A stretch of DNA of 64,000 nucleotides, taken from the NCBI GenBank assembly GCA_007449985.2, contig VIIQ02000008.1, positions 310,001 to 374,000 on the forward strand, in the 5' to 3' direction. The first letter of the stretch is position 1, and each line of letters begins with the position of its first letter. Below are positions 54,901-64,000 of the stretch, in pieces. The translations under genes and the position numbers were made by a program. This DNA comes from Desmodesmus armatus. Its lineage: Eukaryota; Chlorophyta; Chlorophyceae; Sphaeropleales; Scenedesmaceae. The notes under the pieces were generated by a model. It was not told where the DNA came from. It saw only the letters and a list, made by a program, of their open reading frames with translations, and did no database searches.

Positions 54901-57889
54901 ACATGCCTGCAATGTCACATGTCTCACGTGAAGTGACATCACCCCTTGTTTGCTCTCATGCACAGTGCCCAATACACGCCAGGCAAAGCTTTTACGCAGC
55001 TAGCTGGTGTGTGGCAGCCATGGCTGCTGACCATAGCGCACCTGCATGTTTCTGGTTGCGCCTGCTGCTCCTCTCAGGGTCCACGCGGTCATACACACGC
55101 GGCCGCACACCCTCCGCAGCAGGACACCTGCACAACATGGACTCAGCGCGATCAGCATCTTGCGAGGAAACATGTTGCTGAACTGACTACAACCTGAAGC
55201 AGTCAACAAGAAGGGGTTCCAGCACTGAATGCTGTTGCTGTGTTTGACCATCACAGCTGAGAAACGGCAGAAACCATGTCTGGTGCGCAATCTGCACGCC
55301 TCCGCAGGAACAAATAGGCCTGTCCCCACCAGTACAGTGGGTACTGATGCACACAGTGTTGCGCATGCACCAGCCCAGCTACTGCACACACCTTGGAGCC
55401 GACCAGGAGCGTGCCTGGCGCTCCGCCACTGCAGTGGCCTCCTTGTACTTCTCAGCACGCTGCATCCGCACAGCCGCATCCTGGAACAGCCTCTGCACAG
55501 CCGGTGGCACACTCTGGTCGCTGCCACCACCGCTGCTGGGCCCTCCACTCCTGGGTGACATGCAGCTGCTGCCCATGGAGCCGTACAGCCAGCTGGCGTG
55601 CTGCTGCTTCTGCCGCATGCGGCCAGTGGAGGCCGACCTGCGCTGCTGCTGCTGCAGCTGCTGTTGCTTGCGCAGCTGCTGCTCAAGGTCCCCTGCGGCT
55701 GATGCCAGGGGCGTCAGGGGCCGGATGGACTTCATGGGGTATGAAGTGCGCAGCTCCTGCACACAAGAAGCAGACACCAAGCAGGTTACTAAGCATTCCT
55801 GTCATGCCTGTGGTACATGGGAAGGCAAGAGCATGATGCACCACGAATGAATGAACAAACTAGGTTCAATGCGACTGCAGCAGATTCCTCAGCCGCATTT
55901 GTGCCTTCAAGCTTTTATTGGTCGTGCAGCACGGCGCACCTGAGCAATCTTGTCAGACTTCCTGTTGATAGCTGGTGCAAAGGTGCAGCCCTCAGTCTCG
56001 CCCTGCTTCAGCTGCTCCCGCTGCCGCTCATACACCATGGCACACCGCCTCTTCCAGTCCACGTTGCGCTCATAGAACTGACGCATACGCTCCTCAACCA
56101 CGTGCGCTGGCAGCTTCACCGGCTGCTTCTGTACGAACGCCGAGCTGCTGCTGCGCTCCTCTCCACCGGTAGTGCGTGCTGGACTTCTGCTGCCCCTGCT
56201 GGCACCGGCCCACTTGATGCTGCGGGTGTCGGCATCCCACTCGAGTGGGCCTCCAGCCGAGGGGGAGGTGTGACGAGCGCTCTGCATAGACGCAGCCGTG
56301 AGCCAAGGGACCTCGTCTGCACCCTGCTGCTGCTGCCGTGCGGGTGGGCTGCTGCTCCTGCTGCGGCCGCCGCTGTTGTTCCTGAGCGGCGAGGAGGGTG
56401 AGTCAGCACCGCCGGTGCCGCGCAGCATGCCGAGCCAATTCCTCTCAATCTCTGTTGGTGACTCGCTGCGGCGTCCTGCAGGCCCGCCGGTGGCCCTGTT
56501 AGCGGCTGCGAGGGTTGACTTGGCGGACAGGCGCTTGAACACGTCAGGGCTCTGGCTCCTGCGTGCTGCAGCAGCTGCCACCAGCGCTGCATGGTGCGGC
56601 GCTGCAGGACTCGCATGGCTGCTGCTGTGCTGAGGGTGTGCTGGTGCTGACCCTGCAGGATGACTGCTGGGGCCTGCTGGTGCTGTTCCTGGCCTGGCTT
56701 GCTGCCATCCAGCAGGTCCCTGCATGCCGCCGTGCTGGGCTGGTGAGGTTTGGGCAGCTGAGGGGCTGCCTGCAGGGCGTGCTGAGCTCAGCAGTGGGTG
56801 CTGCGGGCTGTGCTGCTCCTGCAGGTATGCATTGAGCAGGCTTTGCTTGCCGGGAGCTACTGCAAGAGCAGCAAGCGGCTGCAGGATGGGTGTGGGCTGG
56901 GGTTGATGCTGGCTTGACATCTGCTGCTGCTGTGCTGCAGCCAGCCACTGCGCCTGCAGCTGCTGCATCTGGCAGGGGTGCTGCACCTGTGACTGCACAG
57001 GCTGCTGCTGCTGGGGCTGTTGTCGTGGGCTGGACAGCTTCTGGTGCAGATCCCTGGCGCTGTTCTCCCCTGCTGTCAGCACCCTGTCAAACATGTCCAC
57101 GATGTCCTCAATGGATGCATGGGGGTCTGTCAGAGCCTGTGTCAGCATGTCGGCTGCTGCTTCTGCTGCAACAGCATGTGCTGGGGATGGTGCTGGTGGC
57201 GCTGTCTGTACTGACTGCTGTGCTGAGGCCCTCAGCAAGGGGTGCTGAGGAGACATGACCCTGGAAACATGCCTTGACTGAGGGCTAACAGGGCTGCTGC
57301 GGCCACTGCTGCTTGGGCTATGCAGCCCTGCCACATCCATCACCTGTGCTGGCAGTGGAGCCATGTTGAGCTGCGCGCTGGGGTGCATGAAGTCTTGGAA
57401 CGCTGTGGGGCCTGCTGTCCGTGCAGCAGCACTGGCATGTGTGCCTGCAGGAAAGTGCTCTGGCTGCCCCTGATACTGCAGGTTCTGCGCTGCCAGAGCT
57501 GCTGCCGTCAGGTTGTGCTGCTGCGGCTGGTGTGCTGTGTGCAGGACACCTGGCAGCAGCTGCTCCAGCTGTGCAGCGAGGTTGCTGCCTGCAGGAGTGG
57601 ACAGCAGCTGCCGTGCTGTGCTGTCACCTCCGCCAACGAGCTGCTGCACCATGTCTGACACAAGCAGGCGCTCATCATCCGTGAGCTGAGCTGCTTCTGC
57701 TGACAGCAGCTCATCAAGACCATGCAAGGGATCTGCACAAGCAAGTTACCACAGGACGTGCTTGTTGGCAGACACCACATGCCAGCACACATGCCCAAGG
57801 GCATGGCAGCACAAGCTCAAACAGTTGTGCATGGGACGAAACCCAGTTGGATCGTGAGTTATGAACTCACCGTTGATAAAGTGGGCCAT
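51953..57889 (-). CDS. Large low-complexity protein with spaced CTFxP motifs, function unknown
   Basis: Ten exons in phase: 57889-57871, 57732-55940, 55756-55392, 55127-55042, 54732-54356, 54106-53717, 53430-53332, 52963-52847, 52535-52456 and 52121-51953, giving 1164 residues with no frameshift. The start MAHFIN in a 19-base exon joins DPLHGLDELL in phase. The first about 500 residues are Gln/Pro/Ser/Ala-rich with many SPxxR-type sites. The rest carries five related motifs: EGCTFAPAI (about 589), EECTHKPW (759), DECTFRPRI (977), GATFRPDL (1026) and ECTFKPET (1089). Each is followed or preceded by charged, helix-prone, Arg/Lys/Glu-rich segments (MRQFYERNVDWKRRC; YMASLQEKRRQLEERRRK). The C-terminus is MISTKY. 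I do not recognise a named family; similar TFxP motifs occur in flagellar or cytoskeletal proteins of protists, so such a role is a guess. Confidence 0.8.
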
Positions 57890-59798
57890 CACAGCACCGT
57901 TGGCCTGAAACTGAGTCCTGTGTCACTCAGAATTCAGGCGCAGCAGCATGTCTGCAGCAGAGCAGTGAAGGCTGCTGCAGCCTGCACTGTTTGAGGCTGA
58001 GGACTGAAACAGGGTCTTGAAACAACCAATAATTGAATCTTCGTTCAGGCTTTGCAAGGACGAAGCAGCAAGCACGACCGTCCTGGCAAGCAATACTTCT
58101 GCTGAGTCCAAGACCTCGAGCGTCTAAGGGTTTTTAACGATTTGAAAAAGGCGCTATAAAAGTTTCATAGTGGGGCTCTGCTGGTGGTTGCAGTGTGACT
58201 CCAGTTGACGTAAAACACAAAAGCGTGAAGTGAAAGTTGCAGGAGGCACACTACTTCCATGGTGTTGCTCAAATCATATCACGATGCTCCCCGGAGTTTG
58301 TTTCACAATCCGTGATTGCTTGGGTAGGTTGCTTACAGGCGGCAATTCATGGTGTGGGCAGTACATTTGCAGGCACATTGACAGCATACACAGGGTGGGG
58401 CTGAGGTTTGCTGCGGGATCGAGTCTCAATTATCTATTTCAGTAAAGCACGGCTAAACAGGCAGCAGCGCATTTGAGTGAGACAGTGCCCGGAACCGGGG
58501 AGGTAGCAAGATTTCCTGTGGAGACACTGGGAACACACAAAGATGGGAACACAGAACACAATGTAACTAGCACTGGGTCCTCCACCAGCGCATTTGAGTG
58601 TTTGGGCAGTGGCTCCTCAGCATCAGCCTGGCAGCACCAGTACACTAGTGGTGCATGCAGCCGATGCGCCAGCTTGATTTTCATCAAGCTGGGTTATACA
58701 ACGAAATCGTTTGTTTTGAGTGTGCCCTCTTCCACTGCTAGCACTGGTCACCATCTGGTAGCCCGACTTGCAGGGTCTTTGCACAAATAGATGTGCAGTG
58801 CATGCCACTACCTGATGAGGATTGCCCAGGTGATATTCCAGCAGGGACAGCCTCCTTGCCTCAACTGACAGCGCACCCCCCCCCTGTATGAACGCCGTAG
58901 GCTTCCACTGCCCACACGCCACACTTCCTTTTTGCGCCAGATTGAGGGCCGCCCTCAGACTGGACGGGGAAGGCAGTGGCGGCACTTTCACGCCCCAAAA
59001 GCATGTCTGGGGTGGCGGATAGAGCACACCATCAACACTGCTGCACTCACACATATCTGGCTGACAAGCAGAACAGGGGCCCAATCAATCCAGTCGCATC
59101 TGACATAATATATTACACCAAGGCCACCATCACACCAGCACTACCCTCCATCCGTAGGCACTGCATCTGCAGCTCGGATACTCAGGTGATGAACACACCA
59201 CCCTAACAGAAGCAAGGAGCCTCAGTCGCCCACGACACTTGCTGCCACGACACTTGCTGAGCACAAGCCAGCAGCGATAGCACTGCACAGCCGAATCGCC
59301 ATTGCAGGACGATTGTGCCCCAGTGCACACAAGCAGCCCAGACACTGTTTGTGCTGCCTGCCTCTTGCTGTCTGCTGGGTGGGCTGTGTGCTTGCCTGCC
59401 AGGCAACTGCTGCTGAGTGTGCGCACGTGGCTCAGCGCAAGCCCCTCCCAAGCACCCTCAAACTGACACTACAGCCCCAAAATGCACACATGCAAAACCT
59501 GCACATAGAGGCAGAGACAACGAGAGATACGGCATACGTCAGGGTGTCAGCTCTGCCTTACTGGCAATGAACAGACCGGCCAACTGCGGCTGTTCTTGCA
59601 GATTTGCTGACGTTCGATGCAAGATGGCAACACCCACAGCAGAGCATGCAGGGTTGCCCAAATGAAGGCAGATCATGCACAGACATCCCTACTGCATCCC
59701 ATGCTCCAGCTCCTGCTGCTTTGCTGATGGCTGCAAGCCCTCCCAGCAAACTGCCTGCTTGGCAAATAGGTGTGTGTGGTGTGCTACGTACCTGCAGT
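57890..59798. other. Intergenic region upstream of the CTFxP gene, no gene seen
   Basis: About 1.9 kb between bL33c and the CTFxP protein, both on the minus strand. The right part should be the bL33c 3' untranslated region and the left part the CTFxP promoter. A TATAAAAG box lies at 58154-58161 but reads on the plus strand, where no gene follows. The segment at 58478-58600 shares a 21-base identity and further similarity with 11368-11477. Confidence 0.55.
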
Positions 59799-60377
59799 TT
59801 ACTTGACCTCGCGGTGCACTGTGTAGCGCCTCAAGTTGGGGTTATACTTCTTCAGCTCTAGGCGCTCAGGCGTGTTGCGGCGGTTCTGCAGGCAACAACC
59901 CAGACCGCGCCAACGATGTGGTGATTGCAAGCCTCAGCAACAGCAGCTGCAATATTCAAGAGCAGCCAGCAACACGCTTTGCTAGTCATGATGGTATGCA
60001 AACATTCAGTACAGCTTCCTCGTCACTCTCAATGGGCTGTGGCTGTTGTCCACCTTCACCCTTGCTGCCACTGCTGCTGCTGCTGTTGTGGCAGCAGCAG
60101 TTCAGCCTGGCCCTGCAGGTGCCTTGCCTGGCTCACTCCACAGCTCAATTACCTTTTGTGTGCAGTAACGAGATGGAGTCTCGCCCAGACCACGAGCCTC
60201 AGTGCACTCCAGGGTGACAATGATACGCACACCCTTCTTCTTGGCCATGGTGGTGACCTGCCGGAAGGCTGTGCTGCTAGGGGCGGGCGCGGGCGCGACC
60301 CTGTAGGTCATGCGGTTGCCCAGGAATGGGTTGCTAACGCTGGTGGAGGCCCCCTGCCTCAGCATCGACGTCTGCAT
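59799..60377 (-). CDS. Plastid ribosomal protein bL33c
   Basis: Large-subunit ribosomal protein bL33, nuclear-encoded here. Two exons in phase: 60377-60153 and 59885-59799, 103 residues. The mature part begins [20 protein letters not shown] and continues [30 protein letters not shown] and HREVK, complete for bacterial/plastid L33. It is preceded by about 46 residues rich in Ser, Thr, Ala and Arg, starting [18 protein letters not shown], which fits a plastid transit peptide. In land plants rpl33 is usually plastid-encoded, so a transfer to the nucleus is implied. Start choice: the ATG at 60377 opens the transit peptide; the ATG of MAKKKG would give the bare mature protein. The gene is divergent from the ArsB-type gene. 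Confidence 0.9.
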
Positions 60378-60752
60378 GTTTCTGCGAGTTTGTGGTGGTG
60401 GCTCTCCGGGCCAGCAAAGGCAAGCACAATTGTGCACGGCAGTAACAAAGCAAACGTTGATGTAATTTGAGGGTTTGTGCGTGTTGCTGGTTTCAGGCAA
60501 ACAGCAACTGGTCAAAGACCCAGAGGGTGCAGCAGGTGTCTTCAAGCTGGTATACGCCTCTTGTATGATCCTGTGAACACTGTTTTGGACGTGGTTTCAT
60601 TAAGGACTGACAACGTGAGCATGAAGTGAGGAGCAGATGCTCACTCACAAGCACATGACCCCCATGACAGCATATCCTTCCAAGTTGGCCTCAGCACAGT
60701 GGCACTGACTGTGCCTCATATATACATTTTACCTTGATGTGACAGCAAGCCA
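60378..60752. promoter_or_regulatory. Divergent promoter region bL33c / ArsB-type permease
   Basis: 375 bases between divergent start codons. TATATA at 60719-60724 lies 29 bases before the permease ATG; if it is a TATA box the leader would be very short, so it may be fortuitous. No other promoter element is clear. Confidence 0.35.
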
Positions 60753-63700
60753 ATGACTGGGTTTCATGAGATCGCTGCCCTGGTCATTTTTGTTTTGGTC
60801 GTTGTAGCGACAGTGGTGCTTGTCCTGTGGCCAGTGGCGGTACGTGTGCCGGCAGCATGGCACCACCACCTGCCCTGCAGCTCAATCAGCATCAGCTATG
60901 CAGCAGCACCAGTGGCAGGCACGCTCCTGATGCTCATCACTGGAGTGCTGGACGGGCGCAGCTTTGCAGCAGGCATCGTTGGCGATGACAGCATGAAGCC
61001 GTATGGGATAGTGATTCTGTTCATGTCCCTGGCATACATGTCTTCATGTGAGTAAGAGCCATACACCAGCCTCAGCCTCAGCAAAAGAGGGCCTAAGCAC
61101 ACTCACAACACAACAGGGGCATCAGTTAGTACTAGGAATATGCTGTACCAGCCAGCAGACTGCCCGCAGCTGTGCTGGAGCCGTTTGTATCCATCAATCC
61201 CAACTGCCAAGCATGCTCATCAGCATGCGGTCACCCATGTACGGCCCCGCGATGCATCCTGTCCTGTCTGCTGCAGCCCTGGATATGACTGGCTGCTTCC
61301 AGTGGGTGGCACTGCACCTCACGCGTATGTCAAAGGGCAACGGCCTCGCCCTGTTCCTGCTTTACTACTCCCTCAGCAGCGTGCTGACGATCTTCACATC
61401 AAATGATGTCAGCATCATGGCTCTCACAGTGAGTCACACTTCACCATCCGGTGACCTAGGTGTTATTTGCGCAGTGGTACGGTGCGCCACACCAACGTCG
61501 CTCCTCAAACTGGCATGTGTAGTGTCGACGTCATCTGGCAGTGTGTGGTGGCAAGCTGTCTGCTGCGGCATATGGCTAGTGTGTTTTGTCGAGCTTGCAT
61601 GCCAGCAGCCACATGCTTTCACATGTATGGCCTGCCAAATGGTCAGCGCTATGCCTTGGCCTGCATGGCAGGCAGCAAGTGGCGACAGAAGAGAGGATAC
61701 ATCGGAGCAGTTGATGCAGTGATCACTGCCTCAGTGGTGATTCAGCAACGGCTACTAGCCATCCCCATGTGACTCTGTCCTGCCCATATGCAAGCCGGGT
61801 GATGCATGGCCCAACTATACCCCATGCCTACTCGTGTGTGCTGTGTTTGTGTGGGTTTCCCTGTAGCCTATCATCTACTACTTTGCGGCAGCCACAGGTG
61901 CTGACCCTGTACCTTTCCTGACGGCAGAGTTTACAGCTGCCAATATCTGGTCCATGCTGCTGTTTGTAGGTAAGCATGGGTGGGACCTTCAAGTATCTTG
62001 CGGTTTGAACTGAGCGTGACGTGTCATGCTGATTACAGCACAAGAGGGTGGCTTCTGGTGGCAGGAGCAGCCGCCGATCAAGCAGAAGTGTGTATGGTGC
62101 CGATGCGGCAGGCGGCACAGCCTTGCCATGCACGCAGTCGAATTCGCTACCCCACCTTGCAGGATGTTAGGCTGTACCCTGCACGCTACATCCAAGACAA
62201 GCCAAGGCTTCTTTTATGCAACCAAATGTCCACTGTGCAGGCAACCCCACGAACATTATAGTGGCCATGGCTTACAGGATGGGTTTCCTGGAATACACCA
62301 AGTGGATGGCACTGCCAACAATAGGTGAGCTTAGAATTGCGGCTGTTGTATTGGCTCCTTGGTGTTGCTAGCACTGGCAATGGCGACTGGCTGGTGGCAC
62401 AACAATAGTCTGGCACTCTCACTTGAACTGCCTGCAGGAGGCAGCTGTTGGTTCCATGCCCTTGCTCAATGATGGGGTCGCGCCCCCCCTGTCATGCTGT
62501 CAAACGGTGCTGTGAGTGCACTTATCAACATCCCATGTCTATGTCTCACACCTTGGCTGCGCATGCTGCTGCTGTGTTGTTCCCGCAGCCGCCGGCTTTG
62601 CCGGCCTTGCTGCCGTGCTTGCCGTCCACTGGAACCGCATACCAAGGCATCTGCAGCTCCCAGCCCTGCACCCTGCCATCATGCTGGTGGACAAACCTGG
62701 AGCTATACTAGGCAGCATCAACATCCTCTCCTGCCTGGGCCTGCTGGCCGCTGCCCCTGCACTCCAGTGGGAGATGTGGCTGGTCACACTTGTGTGTGCC
62801 TTGCTGCACGCCCTGTACAACTTCACTGCATATGTGGCCTACCGGGGGCGGTGGTCTACTGCCAGTGCTGCTGGCAGTACGGCAGCACATCTGCAGGAAG
62901 GGGCAGCTGCCGCCCCTGAACAGGGCACAGTGACAACAACAGCAACAGCAGCAGCATCTGCATCGCAAGAGCAGCAGCATGCAGCAGGTGTGATAATGGA
63001 GCACTCTCCACAGCAGCAGCAGCATGAGGGGCGTGTTACTGTGCAGCTTGGGTTGACGCAACAGGAGCAGCATCAGCAGGTGCTACACCAACAGCCGCAG
63101 AGTCAACAGCCGCCGCTGCCGCCACAGCAGCAGCGGCGGCGCTGTCCAGCACAGTTGCCTGCTGCAGGTGCAGATCCGAGGTGTGCTGGGGCAGCAACTG
63201 GCAGCAGTTCGGGGCAGTCTGCTGCGAGCGAGGCGGATGCAGAGGTGTGTCTAGACGATGGAGAGCTGGCTCTGCACAGCAGGTCTTGCAGCAGGCAGCA
63301 GCTGCTGACAGCCCAGCAGCATGCAGCATGCTCAAGTCCTGCCGAGTTGCCGCTTCAGGGCAGCGGGGGGATGCAGGCAAAGCCGACCACTGCATGGCTT
63401 TGGAGGTGGATCATTGTGAGAAAGGGAGGGACGTGCATGGGTCGCAGCCGGCAGAAGCGTCTGCAGCAGGGGTGTGTGGAACAGCTGGCGGCAGCAGTTC
63501 AGGCGCGACAATGGGGCTGCACCTGCCGCCCGCACCTACGTTTTGGAGAGCCTTTGTTGTGCTTCCTTGGGAGATTGTGCCGTTTGTGCTGGGCATGTTC
63601 TGTGTGGTGGAGGGCCTGAATGCCAACGGCTGGGTTGACAGACTAGCAGCGTGGCTGGCAGGGGGGTTGGGCGGCAGCGTGTGGGGTGCACTGTTTGGTG

Positions 63701-64000
63701 TTGGCGGTCTCAGCCTGCTGCTGGCAAACGTTATAAACAACCAGGTGAGCAATCCTGCAGTGTGTTGGAGTGGGAGCTTGCAACACTGTGGCCTGCTGTG
63801 CCTGTGGATGTCGTCTCTAGCCCAATCAACGCAAACATTGAAAGCCATCGTGTGTGTTGTGCATATCCAGGCCCGACATAGGCATATGAGCATGCGGTGA
63901 ACGTGACTGACGTTGCAATGTTCCTTTCCCTTGCTGCCCCTGATGCTTTCCCTGCTGCCTTGTCATGCTGTGCCTGCTGCAACAGCCCATGACCATTCTC
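60753..64000 (+). CDS. ArsB/NhaD-type (arsenite/ion transporter superfamily) permease, 3' end outside window
   Basis: Multi-pass membrane carrier related to bacterial ArsB and SLC13/CitMHS proteins. Exons: 60753-61047, 61277-61428, 61867-61969, 62241-62324, 62589-63744 and 63986 to beyond 64000. Blocks are LVVVATVVLVLWPVAVRVP (membrane segment 1), GIVILFMSLAYMSS then LDMTGCFQWVALHLT, LTIFTSNDVSIMALTP, DPVPFLTAEFTAANIWSMLL, GNPTNIIVAMAYRMGFLEY, and LLLANVINNQ followed by PMTIL. The half-loops SNDVSIMALTP and NPTNI match the ArsB-type fold. A central cytosolic loop is replaced by about 200 Gln/Ala/Ser-rich residues. Exon 5 is 1156 bases where phase needs one more; the frame changes within the low-complexity loop, probably at the G6 run near 63365, or by an unrecognised intron. 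The ion transported cannot be read from sequence. Confidence 0.82.

Noticed and set aside
58154..58161. TATA box TATAAAAG as promoter of the CTFxP gene
   Set aside because: It reads on the plus strand, whereas the gene is on the minus strand, and no plus-strand gene follows.
60753..64000. Bacterial contamination suggested by the ArsB-type and SppA-type proteins
   Set aside because: Both genes are split by several phase-consistent GT-AG introns and carry the same CAG-type insertions as their neighbours, so they are nuclear genes of this genome.

Overview
The window looks like nuclear DNA of a core chlorophyte green alga. Genes are split into many short exons with GT...AG introns, and coding exons carry long Gln, Ala and Ser runs from CAG/CTG tracts. 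One gene ends close to TGTAA, the usual green-algal poly(A) signal. The gene set includes plastid bL33, mitochondrial bL28, a chlorophyllase-like hydrolase, a plant-type uridine kinase/UPRT fusion and a plant-type SppA protease. I cannot name the species.

Layout, left to right. (1) 326-4642, minus: mitochondrial alanine/serine-glyoxylate aminotransferase, 3' exons beyond the left edge, with a truncated LINE antisense in a 2.8 kb intron. (2) 4865-9133, minus: ASCC2-like CUE-domain protein. (3) 9797-10210, plus: small acidic protein of unknown function. (4) 12879-17011, minus: chlorophyllase-like hydrolase with a C-terminal SAP-like motif; a DUF11-like repeat fragment lies in its first visible intron. 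(5) 18568-20910, minus: Ser/Thr kinase with DFS in place of DFG. (6) 21198-29181, plus: signal peptide peptidase SppA in 15 exons, full of tandem copies of its own exon edges. (7) 29795-34700, plus: secreted Cys-rich/Gly-Ser-rich protein with a broken trypsin-like domain. (8) 37483-38412, minus: bL28m. (9) 38927-46933, plus: uridine kinase-UPRT fusion, 12 exons. (10) 48762-50203, minus: transglutaminase-like protein. (11) 51953-57889, minus: 1164-residue protein with spaced CTFxP motifs. (12) 59799-60377, minus: plastid bL33. (13) 60753 to the right edge, plus: ArsB-type permease, incomplete.

Four gene pairs are divergent with short gaps: ASCC2/small acidic protein, kinase/SppA, bL28m/uridine kinase and bL33c/ArsB. 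The encoded functions (photorespiration, translation quality control, pyrimidine salvage, organelle translation, proteolysis, ion transport) are housekeeping and unrelated; I see no operon-like system.

The most unusual feature is short-range tandem duplication across exon/intron borders. SppA has four copies of one exon start, three copies of its core exon separated by a TACTG pentanucleotide array, and partial copies of two further exons. The kinase 3' end is duplicated with its stop codon, and the uridine kinase introns hold similar copies. Separately, several otherwise well-conserved exons are one base short, mostly beside G or C runs, which looks more like consensus error than gene decay.

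Exon borders were assigned by eye from conserved protein sequence, splice consensus and codon phase. No alignment or search was run.
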